This document shows, one piece after another, positions 1 to 10,225 of a stretch of DNA of 64,000 nucleotides. Location: contig NW_023501047.1 in assembly GCF_014066305.1 (NCBI RefSeq), forward strand, positions 434,001 through 498,000, in the 5' to 3' direction. Under the pieces are notes generated by a model. It was given only the letters and a program-made list of their open reading frames with translations, did no database searches and was not told where the DNA came from. The position numbers were made by a program, and so were the translations under genes. The stretch comes from Letharia columbiana (taxonomy: Eukaryota > Ascomycota > Lecanoromycetes > Lecanorales > Parmeliaceae). How positions within the stretch are numbered: position 1 is the stretch's first letter; each line of letters begins with the position of its first letter.

Positions 1-1727
1 AAGGAGTACTTCACCATCGAGAACGACTCAGGCAGCTGGACTGTGCCGAGCAGGGAGCAATTCAATGATCGTAAGATCAGGAAGAAAGTTGAAGGGAACA
101 AAGGGTCTGGAAATGAGCTTTGAGAGCCAATGATTCCAGAGAGGAGCATCATGGTCCGACTGGGAAGCCCAGACACTGGAAGCAGCGCCGTGGTGCCTGA
201 CCGGGATATGGCGGTGTGACAAGGTGGTCAAGCTTCAATGAGCGAAGACGATGGTCTCTAGGAGGACGCTTGGAGAGGGACGAGTAGGTACAGGCGTCTT
301 GGGCAGCGTTACGTTCCTGACAAAATTTCTGTGAAAACTGACTACGTTTTCGAACGACATCGAACCGTCTATTCTTTCGCAACATGGGAGGCAGAACCCA
401 TGCATCGTGGACGGAGGGTTTCTCGTGCCCGTCTATTCTAGCATAAATGCCTGAAAACCAGTGAGTATGTGCGAGCGACGGGATGGATGTTGATACGTGG
501 TGAGCCGCCGACTTCGATATCAGCCAGATCGAAACGAAGGAGCACCCCCCCCCCCCAAACTCTTTTCTTCTCATCTCACAACGCAAAACACTCCATCTCA
601 CACCCTCTCAACCCTCCAACCTACCTCCTCAATCAACAGCAATCGTCCGCCCCAGGTATCCACTTTCCGCAAACCCAACGGCAACGCATACCCGGTACCC
701 TACCTCGCTCACCTACCGCCGCGAGCCAGAATCCAAAAAAAAACCCCCTCCCCCCCCGCGGACCGTCACAACACGCGAAGAGACCAAGCCTGCCGAACCG
801 ATGCCTCCCGTGAGACGCTTGCTGGGACGGGATGCAGCGGTCCGCGCATCGAGATGCTTGCGCGGAGTAAACGCGAGCGTGGGAGGAGATGTCGACGTGT
901 GCGGTGGGTCTCGACATGGGAGTGTTGCGAGGATGGGGTACGTGAGCGGATTGGTGGGCATGAGGATGGCGGAACTGCTTGGGGGATAGTGGAAGAAGCG
1001 TACAGTTCACAAGATGGGGACCGGGCCCGAGACACAGGCACGAATGGTGTTTCTACGAATCTGGCGACCGTGATGGGGGGGAGGGGATGGGATTTGGGGA
1101 GCACGTTGAACGTTTGGTTGAGAGGTGTTGGGAGAGGGTCGGTGTCGTTCTGGAGTGGACGGTGTGCTTGTTCTTCAGAGTGGGTTGGGGCTTGAGGAGG
1201 AAGAGGGAGAGGGTTTGAGGATTGAAGAGGAGGAAAAGGGGGTCGGGGTTGGAGTGGGGGATATGGTGGGTGTGTTGGCGAGATATGAGGAACGGGTGGC
1301 TCGAGGTTCGTACAGAGGGTTATTGTCATCGAAGAAGGTGCATCGGAGGAAAATTTCCCGGTTTCATTCAGTCGCTTCTATGGGTATGGACGCTAATAGC
1401 ATGCATTAATGATCAATTCAAGAAAAGTCTCTGGATGAGAGAATAGGTCGGCCCAGTGCCACGTCTCTACCCAAGGCTGGAAGGGTTCCACCATCATCGA
1501 GCTCTGTTGGAAAATGTCAGGTTGTCTCGCATCATGCGCAAAGAATGAGGATCATACCACAAAGATGGTTCGTAAAGCTGGTCCACCAGAGAAGGAAATG
1601 GACAGTCATGGGTATCGTAAACCGTCGAGAGGTATCTTAATGAGTCAGCATGCATTCCGATTATGCCAGGAGCGAGGGGAAATACCATTGAACCGCAGAA
1701 AACATATTGCGTCCCTCTTGGAGCGTT
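1..1727. other. Gene-poor GC/pyrimidine-rich left end
   Basis: No gene can be supported here. Frame 1 is open from base 1 to a TGA at 121-123 and contains a strong GTAAGA donor at about 71, so the extreme left could be the last bases of an exon entering from outside the window. Bases 546-558 hold a C homopolymer and 735-760 mixed A and C runs. Several overlapping open frames between 497 and 1410 are Arg/Pro/Gly-rich on both strands. That is what skewed GC-rich DNA gives by chance. A donor/acceptor pair at 938 and 1005 links two frames but yields no recognisable protein. Confidence 0.5.
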
Positions 1728-3065
1728 CTACTCCACCCCCTCCTCATCTTCCATTTCCTTCGCGACAGCAAGAACATCTTTCTGCTTTCGGTATGACAGC
1801 TCCCAGAGTGCGAGACCGATAGCGTTATGCCTTTCTTTGACAGAAGCATGTGCCTTTTCCACCTCTTCGAGAACTTTCGAAGCATCATTCACGATCGTCT
1901 TCTCTTCCTCCTTGCCGTTGGTGAAGCGGTTCTTAAGCACAACCCGCGTCTCAATGCTGCCGTTCCACGACTTTCTCCGTTGCGCTGTTGTCAATTGTGA
2001 GATTATAGACGGGCGAATATTCTCAATGGTATCGTATGTATGATCTGCGTCTGGATCTGCGTCTCCCTCCGGGCAGAGCTGCTCGATTTGCGGGTAGCTA
2101 ACCCGGTAAGAACCCTCATATGTCGACCATGTGGGGCTCCTGAAATCCAGTTGAGAGCCCTCTTTGAAAATCATGGTCAAATCCAACTCAGAGAAAATAT
2201 GACCGTCTCCGGAGCTGTCAGCCTTGTAGACATCTGCCAACCACCCGTCTGCGCTGTCGTAAACCGCCGACTCCCATCCTAGCATCGCACCGCTCGAGAT
2301 GAGAGAAGTGATCCAAGGTACTCTCCTTTTGTAGCTGCTAGCCGGTTTGTTCTGAAGATTTTTGAGGCTGTCAATGAGAGCTTTCCCATCTGCGATGATC
2401 GTTTCGGAGCAATTTCTCTGGAATAGTAGTCCGTCATCGTCAATCATTGAAACAAGGGCAGTATCTTTCCTGCGAAGTGATATTTCTCGAAAATTCTGCA
2501 GTAGGACAACATAATCTTGGTTGCGCTGAAGGTCTTGATTCACACGAGAGATGTCATCGTGGACACTCTCACTGCGGATCCGAGAGGCGGTTGCGGCCTC
2601 TTTCTGTCTGCTGACTGCACTGATCATCTTCTTCCCAGACTCGAGTGCGAGAAGATCTTCGAAGCGGTCCCTCCAGTTGAGGTTTGGAAATTGTTGCTCC
2701 AGATTGAGGGGCGAATATTGACTACCAAGTATGTACCCTAAGGGCCACATGCGTGGGCTTGCAAAATAAGTAGCCACATGGAGTTTGGCGCCATCATACC
2801 ATGACAAGTTTTTTGTCCAGCTATACTTGCCCGTCAGCATTGCGTTGGTGAGTCCGAAATCCAACGCCTAAAAGATAATTCAAGAACAAGCAAAAATATT
2901 TTGCACCTACAACGCGTCTCAAGACCTGTGAAAGAGGTCTCATGCAAAAGGAAAGGACTGCAAAGTTACATACTCTTCTGCCCAAGAAGCAGGGGCTCCG
3001 CATTTATCACAATTGCCTTCGGGTGGAGTCCAGCCCGTAGATTCAGAGCTTGGAGTAGACGCCAT
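1728..3065 (-). CDS. Hypothetical protein, three exons, 416 aa
   Basis: Exons read 3065-2970, 2925-2911 and 2867-1728. The start is the ATG at 3065. The first donor is GTAACT, and a 15-base micro-exon is followed by a GTAGGT donor and a TTTTAG acceptor, all in frame. The N-terminus has one CDKCG pair (residues about 19-23). The rest is mostly soluble and charged, with a helical Lys/Glu-rich C-terminus that ends in an acidic tail. A Trp/Tyr-rich N-terminal stretch (SWTKNLSWYDGAK, WPLGYILGSQY) and a central section with WESAVYDSADGWLADVY are the most distinctive parts. I recognise no family. It could belong to the fungal accessory proteins found beside HET-domain genes. The single long final exon and intact frame argue for a real gene. 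Confidence 0.7.
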
Positions 3066-3242
3066 TGTCAAGAGCAGTGCACACGGTAAACACTGACTTG
3101 GTCTATCTGGGATTTAATAGAAATGCTGTCATGATATGGTACAAAAGTGTGGTATTGGAATATGCATTTTATCACTGCAAGAGATAATGAACTTGAGCAA
3201 ACACAAACAGATGAAAGGTAGCGTGACCTGTCAGACGAGAAT

Positions 3243-3950
3243 CTACCATGCGGCCCCTCCCGCCCCTTTACCGTATTGAGGATAGGGCATTGTCGAAATA
3301 CCAATACCTGCGCGTCCGCCGATCAGTCTAGTTGTTGGGGATATTGAGTTCGTATTAGGTTCGATTCCTAATGGCGCTGGTACAATGGTGTTGCGATGCT
3401 TCTTATTTTCTGTATCATCATTGCAATTTGCAAGAGCACAGGACATGCCTTACTACCCCAGTACACAACATAGAACTGGACTGGAGCCTTGTAAAGCCTG
3501 TCAAAGTCAAAGGGTCAATAGTTTTCAATAATCAGGCCCATAAATAACAGATGAATGCAAACCTGAGACACAAGATTGGAGACAAGTGGAGATGTTTGAT
3601 TCTATCCCGCTCACTCTGATTCAGCACGGTCCTGAAACTTCACAAAGTAGATACATACTACACCAAACATATGGCCTACCCGATGGTGGAACTACCGCTG
3701 CACCAACGAGGCACAGACAATTCAACAAAGGCTGGTTCCAACATTCAGGCAGTACGACGAACAGTGAAGTTGCGCCGCCAGGGACCATTGATTTACCGCT
3801 GTTCCTCTTCACCTTCAACTGGATGCAGCTGGTCAGATCCTTGCCCGCTTGAGGCTGACTATAATCAACGGCATTCCTCGACACCTTATCCTGGAATTTG
3901 GAAGCTTTGTCGCTCGGACCTCCGTTGGCTAAGTCGCAGAGAAATGCCAT
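3243..3950 (-). CDS. Small hypothetical protein, five exons, about 160 aa
   Basis: The frame was rebuilt across 3950-3797, 3731-3680, 3631-3563, 3497-3457 and 3409-3243. The introns are 65, 48, 65 and 47 bp, each GT...AG. The joined reading frame stays open through all five exons and gives a distinctive core RLYKAPVQFYVVYWG and a Gly/Pro-rich C-terminus ending GKGAGGAAW. A shorter model would start at the ATG at 3744 and give 113 aa without the first exon. No signal peptide or membrane segment is evident and I recognise no family. Four phase-compatible introns in about 700 bases are unlikely by chance, but the model was assembled by eye. Confidence 0.5.
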
Positions 3951-4158
3951 GGTGGCTGGGAGATACTGTGAGCGTAGCGCTGTAATGATTGAAGACTATG
4001 GACAGCATCCATGGTCTCTAAGACTGTTGCGTTGCGGAGTCGAAAAATGCGAACGAGATTAGATCCAGGGGGTGATGGATAGGCAGACTGAAGAAACTGC
4101 GACAGTTATGGGTGATGCTGATGGCACCAATCTGTGCTAAGGATCCCCAACGCTGTGA

Positions 4159-6075
4159 TCAATTCGCTCGTTTTACAATTTTAGCAAACATTCTGCAAAA
4201 ACCAGAGGTTGTACGGTAGACAAGTGTTGCAGGTGGATTGTAGCTCATCTGAACGATCGTAAATTCCTGAAGCTCAAAGGTTCCATTCACGAGGAGACTC
4301 ATCGCTTCGCCATCCATGAACCCATGAACATAGCACTCGCCGACAAAAGACCAGCTTTCGCCGACTGGGCGGAGAATGTAGAAAACGTGGCCTCCAAGGA
4401 GGAGACAAATCTCATCGCCAGGCCGAGTTTCCCCCGGAGCCAAGCACATGTAGCCGTTTTCTGACAAGACAAAACTCCTACCAACTGTTGCGAAAAGAAG
4501 AGAGCCCCATTCAAGTCGCCGCTGGGGTGATGCGGGTTGTTGTGTGTAGTCTTTTGTAGAACGCCAGAAACTCCAATCAATACTGTAGCCTCGCTCCCTC
4601 AGAGGTCCTTTCTCGGCAACGTCGGCCACGATGGTACGGCTGAAAGCCTCAAGAATTGTCTCGCCAGTTGGTTCGTAAACACCTTGGAGGTTCTCCGGCT
4701 GCCATCCCTTTATGACGTCGCTCTCGGAGTCACGATTTGCACCTTGGTAGTATGGAAGACCGGTGGCCACAGCCTTGCCTATACAGAATCCTTCAGTAAC
4801 GAGCTTCGGTTTTTGAAGTTTTGAGAAGGATAGATGACGTTTCTGAGACGTAACATCAGCACTAGAGGAGTAAATGCTTTTCGCTGCGGGATCTGAAGCG
4901 CAGATACTTGGTCTGTGCTTTGAAAGATAGGCTAAAGGATGTCTAACGCTAGGATCGCGCCAGTTCGGGACCCACGAAGGTAAGTCGAGGTCCCGCGAGG
5001 AAGGATTGCAATAGCCCAAACATTCAAGAGAACCTCGATGCAATATGCAATGTTCAGCCACTTTGAGGTAAACTGTCGGGAGATCTAGAACGTAATCGCA
5101 AACCAAGATTTCGGTCAAGGCTTCGGTGACTAAACCCAGCAATGCGTATACCTTATCCCTTGGGTCTGTAGCCTTGTAGTGTCGATAATTGGCAAGCGTT
5201 CCCAGGAGATCTGCTTGATACTTCCCACCCCCAACCAATCTTTGAAGATGGTCCAAATTGAAGAGCCCGCGCATAGAGGTGGTGCCGAGAGCACTAGTGT
5301 TTGGGAAATACACTTTCAGATCCGGTCTTTGAATGGCATGAGAAAGAAATTTGGCCGCAGCAATAAAACTCCACCAATCGATCTTAGAGTCTCCACACTG
5401 GATAGTCTTCGTTTTGACGGGTGCCGCCGCCTCTTGAACCGTCCATACCCGTTCGAACCAATCCCGAGTAATCAGGGATCTGAACGCTTCTACAGGTGTA
5501 GTATCACATTTGGAGTTGCACTCATCCAAAAGAGTGGACAAATCAGCTAAACTCTTACTCCGAAACTCCGACTCCGCATCACTGAGATTGAGCGCCTGAT
5601 CTGACCAGTATGCTGAGATTATGGATGCTAGCGCTAGCGCTGAGGCGCTTCCATCTCCTTCGGGCCCAAGCCAAATCAGGACTCCTATGGACCGCCCATA
5701 TATCTGCTGCATTTTTCGGACTTGGGCGCTCTTCTCCGCAATGTCTAGCTGGTTAATGCATATAGCGTCAATCCAAAATGTGCGAGTCTCCTCATGTGAG
5801 CGCAAATGTTGCAGGGTTTCATACAGACTTTGCGTAACACCCATCTCTGTTTGGTCTATGAATATTTTGTAGCCTTTTGAGTGTTTGCCCCAGACGTACG
5901 ACAGTGCACAGTATAGCGGAGGCTTATCCAGATTTATCGCCCTTACTTCGCACTGAATCGGCGATGAATGATCTCCTGGTAGTATATTGACCACTCTAGT
6001 CATGTTCAACAATGGTTGTAACTGTGTGTACTTGAAAAACCCTTGTGATGCCATCTCGGCCGAAGATTGGGCCAA
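4159..6075 (-). CDS. Heterokaryon incompatibility (HET) domain protein
   Basis: This is an intact single-exon frame of 638 aa. The HET domain begins with YCALSYVWG at residues 55-63 and continues with FWIDAICINQ at 100-109. It then has the typical helix with AEKSAQVRKMQQIYG and VLIWLG, and a later RDWFERVWTVQE block. These are the standard conserved boxes of fungal HET proteins. HET domains are known to trigger cell death when incompatible hyphae fuse, and many family members have no tested role. The middle has the usual DPRDKVYALLGL motif. The C-terminal part includes a GDEICLLLGGHVFYILRP segment common to long HET proteins. The ATG at 6075 is preceded by stops, so the start is well placed. 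The gene sits among accessory genes and near pseudogenes, which is common for HET loci. Confidence 0.93.
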   Translation of the reverse strand: MAQSSAEMASQGFFKYTQLQPLLNMTRVVNILPGDHSSPIQCEVRAINLDKPPLYCALSYVWGKHSKGYKIFIDQTEMGVTQSLYETLQHLRSHEETRTFWIDAICINQLDIAEKSAQVRKMQQIYGRSIGVLIWLGPEGDGSASALALASIISAYWSDQALNLSDAESEFRSKSLADLSTLLDECNSKCDTTPVEAFRSLITRDWFERVWTVQEAAAPVKTKTIQCGDSKIDWWSFIAAAKFLSHAIQRPDLKVYFPNTSALGTTSMRGLFNLDHLQRLVGGGKYQADLLGTLANYRHYKATDPRDKVYALLGLVTEALTEILVCDYVLDLPTVYLKVAEHCILHRGSLECLGYCNPSSRDLDLPSWVPNWRDPSVRHPLAYLSKHRPSICASDPAAKSIYSSSADVTSQKRHLSFSKLQKPKLVTEGFCIGKAVATGLPYYQGANRDSESDVIKGWQPENLQGVYEPTGETILEAFSRTIVADVAEKGPLRERGYSIDWSFWRSTKDYTQQPASPQRRLEWGSLLFATVGRSFVLSENGYMCLAPGETRPGDEICLLLGGHVFYILRPVGESWSFVGECYVHGFMDGEAMSLLVNGTFELQEFTIVQMSYNPPATLVYRTTSGFCRMFAKIVKRAN

Positions 6076-7160
6076 TAGTGCGTAGTGTCTTTGCTGGAAA
6101 AATCGATGACAGATCTGTTGGGGCTGAACTCATAGGTAGCAGTCCAAGGTACGAGTAGATGGTAAAATCAAGTGGTGGTCGCCTCGCGACCAGGCGGCGG
6201 AAATCTTCCGCTACGCATAACATCCGGTCTCACAGGGCGGAAGCATGGAGGACAGCAGTGCCAATGTCTCGTGTACGAGTATGAGCTTGAAGATGACGAA
6301 CCTAACTCTTGGCTCATCTCTCTGCTGAAGGGTTTTGCACATATTCAGTCGTTTTGAAAGATTGGTCGACGTTTCGCTAAGCGTCAGAGAATCTCGAACC
6401 GGGTGGATTAGAAACGTCGCTCTCGACCATGGGACAGAATACTTCGGGAACGATATCCAGGTCGGAATCACGGTTCCATAATCTGTTCTCTACCTGTGCA
6501 CCCCCTCTGCCAGAGATTGAGCAACCAAACATTTTCAGCTTGTACAATATAGCTTGAAGATCCTGCTTGACGCTGCAAGTTCGTCAATGGTCACAATCAA
6601 GAGACATTGCAAACCTCAGAGGCAACTTTGATCCTAGGCGGGAGATCGACGCGCTCGTATCATTGATCATTGTGCGAGTCCCTGGACTCTACGTGTCGGA
6701 TTGTAGTGTACACGAAGAGCACATTGGAGAGCTCATATCACGCCATGACAAGGTCTCCACAAAGGCAAAGATAGGGTAATAAGAGAGAGGCACGCAACAC
6801 TGAAGGAATAGCAGAAACATAGACATCAAACATTCAAGGGGTTCGAACAGCAAAGTGGGGAGGAGTGATGATCTGTCATGGACGAATTGATCTCCCTTGT
6901 GAAACATGTCATGTAGAGGAAGATGGCATTCTCCTTGCCACGAGAATCCTTTGGCCACCTCACAAAGGGATAGATAGAATTGTCATTTCTTTGCCACAAT
7001 CTCATTTCTCTGCGTCACAAAGAAAAAACAATTGCAGCCAAATCGACAAAGAGACCTACCTTTGTTGCTTGCCACTCAAAGGAAAGCACTTGGAGATGGT
7101 ACACTGGCAGTCGAGTGTGACAGGCTTTTCACTTCCCTTATCCCTTGTACGTCGAGAGGC
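6076..7160. other. Intergenic, no gene seen
   Basis: About 1.1 kb upstream of the HET-domain gene. Only short open frames occur, on both strands, with no conserved motif, splice structure or RNA signature that I can see. It presumably holds the HET gene promoter. Confidence 0.5.
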
Positions 7161-7210
7161 GATGACATTGAATGACATTGAATGACATTGAATGACATTG
7201 AATGACATTG
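7161..7210 (+). repeat. Five tandem copies of a 10-base unit
   Basis: The unit (A/G)ATGACATTG is repeated five times head to tail. The first copy begins with G and the other four are identical. The array ends about 140 bases upstream of the start of the small Cys-rich protein at 7349, so it lies in that gene's promoter or leader. Perfect identity suggests recent slippage. Confidence 0.95.
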
Positions 7211-7348
7211 GATCTTGAGTGCAATCCCTGTTTGCATCTTCCGACTTTCAGCATATTAGTGACGGTGTTCCACCCTCAGAGCGACTTCTCTCATCTCGGT
7301 TGCTTCACCGAAAACACTCAGCTTCAGGAAGAAAAGACCGCAACCACA

Positions 7349-7774
7349 ATGTGTCAGAGTAATCTTCAAGTCTCCACCTCATGTGGCCACCAGCAAAAAG
7401 TCCACCCCCTCCAGCATTGCAAGTCCTATTCTCACACGCGAAATCGCTGTGACGGCACCGTCTCCGTTCTCCATACAACCACAATCAACGCCGCCCCCAC
7501 CCTCTGCGTGCGCTGCGCCTCTCGCATCGAAGCGAACATAGTCCGAGAGCTGGACCAAATTACCACGGAACTAGAATCAAATATCGCAGAGATCAACCAC
7601 GGTTTGTGGGTCGAGAGAAATCGTCCCTTTACTTATGTCGCACTAATTTTCGAGCGAGCGAGGCTGAGGGAGGCGTTGAAGGGGTTCCAGGAGGAGATGG
7701 AGGAGGAATTGGTCGAGTTGAGAGAAACGCATGGTATGGGTCGGTGGGATCGAGTTGCTGACCTTCGGGGATGA
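7349..7774 (+). CDS. Small Cys/His-rich hypothetical protein, 141 aa
   Basis: The start is taken at the ATG at 7349 (context CACAATG). The upstream in-frame ATGs lie in or just after the decamer repeat and encode no plausible sequence. The N-terminal half has spaced Cys and His residues: MCQ, SCGH, HCKSY, RCDG and a CVRC pair at about residues 54-57. This suggests a small metal-binding fold. The C-terminal half is a charged helix (ARLREALKGFQEEMEEELVEL) that may form a coiled coil. Short fungal proteins of the layout MC...CGH...CxxC followed by a helix are common and mostly unnamed. No signal peptide is seen, and no function is claimed. Confidence 0.65.
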   Translation: MCQSNLQVSTSCGHQQKVHPLQHCKSYSHTRNRCDGTVSVLHTTTINAAPTLCVRCASRIEANIVRELDQITTELESNIAEINHGLWVERNRPFTYVALIFERARLREALKGFQEEMEEELVELRETHGMGRWDRVADLRG

Positions 7775-7935
7775 CGGTTGGTTCACATTTCGGGCACTTG
7801 CGGATTGAGGCAACAAATAGATGTTCAGCCTTTTCTTTGTGAATGAATGAATGGTTTTTGAATTACCGCCTCAGATCTCTTTCTTACATTGCAGGGATGG
7901 TGTCGTAGGCCCCGCGCAGACTGATAGCCAACATA

Positions 7936-8873
7936 TTACGGCTGCCCGTCCGCTTCATACACATTGTCTGAACGTGTATCCAACTCTCCAAGTTGCTTCT
8001 GATTAGAGCCGAGCTCCTGACGCCTCGCCTGAATGCTCATCTCGTAGCCTTGGTATATTCCCTTTGCCTCTCTCACTTTCATAGCAGCATAGATATCATC
8101 AGTCACTTTCTGCGCGCGAAGCCGCTGCTTACGTTCCCGATAGAGCAGTAAGGCCAAACATGAAAGCAGTAGTACGCCTAGTGGTACGCCGACTCCCGCT
8201 CCGATTGCCGCTGATCGATTAGATGACGATGCAGGCTTAGAAGATGAAGTGGTCGATGAGCTTGCCGATTTCGAAGCCGTTGCAGGTTTCGAGGAGGTGA
8301 ATGCGGTGGCTGATGTGGAGGCAGCTGGAGTGGATGAAGTTGCAGTCGACGCATTGCTTACCTGGGCTACTCCGAAAAAGCTTCCGATGCCAGGGGCATT
8401 CATGGTGAAGTCAGAGGTATCGCAACAGCCAGCCGCAGCCTGCGAGCTGCCTTCCACCGCTCCACAGCACCAAGTGTCCGTATAAGAGCCACTATTAACA
8501 GGGCAGGGATACAGGTTGCTGAAGCTATGTATAGAATCTACCGTTGTGTCAGCGCAGGTGATGTTGCTCTGGAGAGCGAGAATTGAGTACCAGATCTACA
8601 CGAGGGACAACATGATTCTGACGCCCAATTCACATCGGTGCAACCACCGCGGTAGGCAAACCCAGAGCCACCGAAACAGTAGCCGGTTGTTGAACAGCCG
8701 TCCCCTTCAGCGCAGCATGCACTGTAAACCCCCTCGGCGACAGATGCGTTGCATGGTTGATAGCCCGTAGCGACCGATTTATCAGGATAGTAGCATGTAG
8801 CCTCTATTAGGTTGACAAAGGAAAACCACACAACGTGTACAGCTGCACGTGACGACTCCCGAAAGGTATGCAT
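7936..8873 (-). CDS. Secreted Cys-rich single-pass membrane protein, 286 aa
   Basis: Exons 8873-8602 and 8524-7936. The intron has a GTGTAG donor, a CTGAC branch site and an ATACATAG acceptor. Residues about 1-25 look like a signal peptide ending near LIEA. The mature N-terminus is a Cys-rich ectodomain (TCYYPDKS, CCAEGDGCSTTGYC, RGGCTD, ESCCPS, WCCG, GCCD). A Ser/Thr/Ala-rich stalk follows. One membrane helix (AAIGAGVGVPLGVLLLSCLA) comes next, then a basic stop-transfer patch (YRERKQR) and a charged cytoplasmic tail. This layout is common in filamentous ascomycete surface proteins of unknown role, with a stalk that would be O-mannosylated. An alternative upstream start at 8957 would add 28 residues and bury the signal peptide, so 8873 is preferred. 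Confidence 0.7.
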
Positions 8874-8957
8874 AGCGAAGAACGCCTGCGAAAAGGGAGA
8901 CTTTGTGAGACAACGGAACTTTGAGAGAGGCAAGCAAGACAAAGCAGGCATGAGCAC

Positions 8958-10225
8958 TTGATGACAACTGCTGAAGGAAGGGTAGTACTTATAATTCGAT
9001 CTGCCCTGATCAAGTAAAGCAGTCTATTTTCGTGTTACAATTTTTTGTAACCTTGCGGAGTCAGCTCGGCCTCATGCTCTCGGTCAATAGCGCCGATCGC
9101 AGCCTTCGGATCAGAATCTATGCAAAGCCCAGGTCTTTTTGAAACTTGATCGTCTCTATGAGGAAGTGGAGGGCCCCATTAGGCGCTGAATGAAGGATGT
9201 AATGGTTATCACAATAACCAAAAGAGCAAATTCAAATCCTTCGTTTCAGACTTAGAACGTTCAGGCAGCGTGCAGGCAGAGGTGAAGGAATGAAGACGAG
9301 ACTTTGCGTCATACATCTCTGACGCCCAAACTTGTGACAGAAGTGCAGGATAAAAATGACTGCTTGAGATTGATTCCCTTCCCCAGTTTAAAAGTGCCAC
9401 CAGCGCGTAGAGAAGAGCGCGTGCTGCCAAGTCTATTTTCGGGTGGGAATAACAGTACGAGTATCCAGATAGAGTAAGTGATCCCAGCAGCTAGTCCCTT
9501 TGTGACCTAGCGCGATGCTTCTGGCCGATTTGCCAGAACTCTCGATGTGTTCGCCGTCGTGATTCTTAAAAAAAAGCGGGATGACCTACTTGATATACTA
9601 TTGATGTCTTCCAAGCGAACGTTATGCTAGGAGCTGCGGGAAATGCTACGAGTATGGCGTCAGGAAGAAATGCCTCTACCGACTGGATCTCTCTTCACCA
9701 GGACGTGAAAGCTGGTCCAAGTTGGGCGCTGCATCCCGCCAGTGTTACGACACCTGTTTGAAACACAGCAACGAGATTTGTGGAAGTTTTTTTTCACTCT
9801 TCCGTCGTGGGTGGCCAAGTGCTCCTGTTCAATACCATAAGTGGGTTCAGGAGCCTTGGGGCCTGAGGGTGGTGCTTGCTTGGGAGCTGGCCGTGGATGC
9901 ATTGGATTTCGCAAGGGAGCCATGGTTTGCTGATGGAGTTTTGCTTGCGGAAGTCAGAGATTAGCAAGATGTGTGGCGTATTTGGGACTAATTATACGCA
10001 AATGGCGATCAAAACCTCGACCAACAGGGAGACATGAAGCCGCTCTGGAACGATCTTGCCTCTTGAAAGGACGCAGTACTTTGCTCTTTGTCAGCCCAAC
10101 TTTACCGTTCGTTCATCTTTCTATATTAACCAAAAGCGAGCAAGTTCTAGTCTTGTAACAACAACTACTTACTTTTCTCTCTTAAATCCTTCCGCCACGC
10201 CGATACGCCTAAGAAGAACACTCTT
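8958..10225. other. Intergenic, no gene supported
   Basis: A stretch of about 1.25 kb with only small unconvincing frames. One 87-residue minus-strand frame (9660-9923) is Pro-rich at its start but has no further support. Bases 9568-9576 and 9788-9796 contain A or T runs. No RNA gene was recognised. Confidence 0.45.

Noticed and set aside
497..1409. Several overlapping plus-strand frames suggesting a gene
   Set aside because: Frames switch repeatedly and a trial splice at 938/1005 gives no recognisable protein. GC-skew explains the long frames.
3359..3375. A TTCGATTCC word resembling the T-arm of a tRNA
   Set aside because: No matching acceptor, D or anticodon stems nearby; the word lies in an exon of the small five-exon gene.
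9660..9923. 87-residue Pro-rich minus-strand frame
   Set aside because: No homologous feature, no supporting splice or start context, and the opposite strand is equally open.
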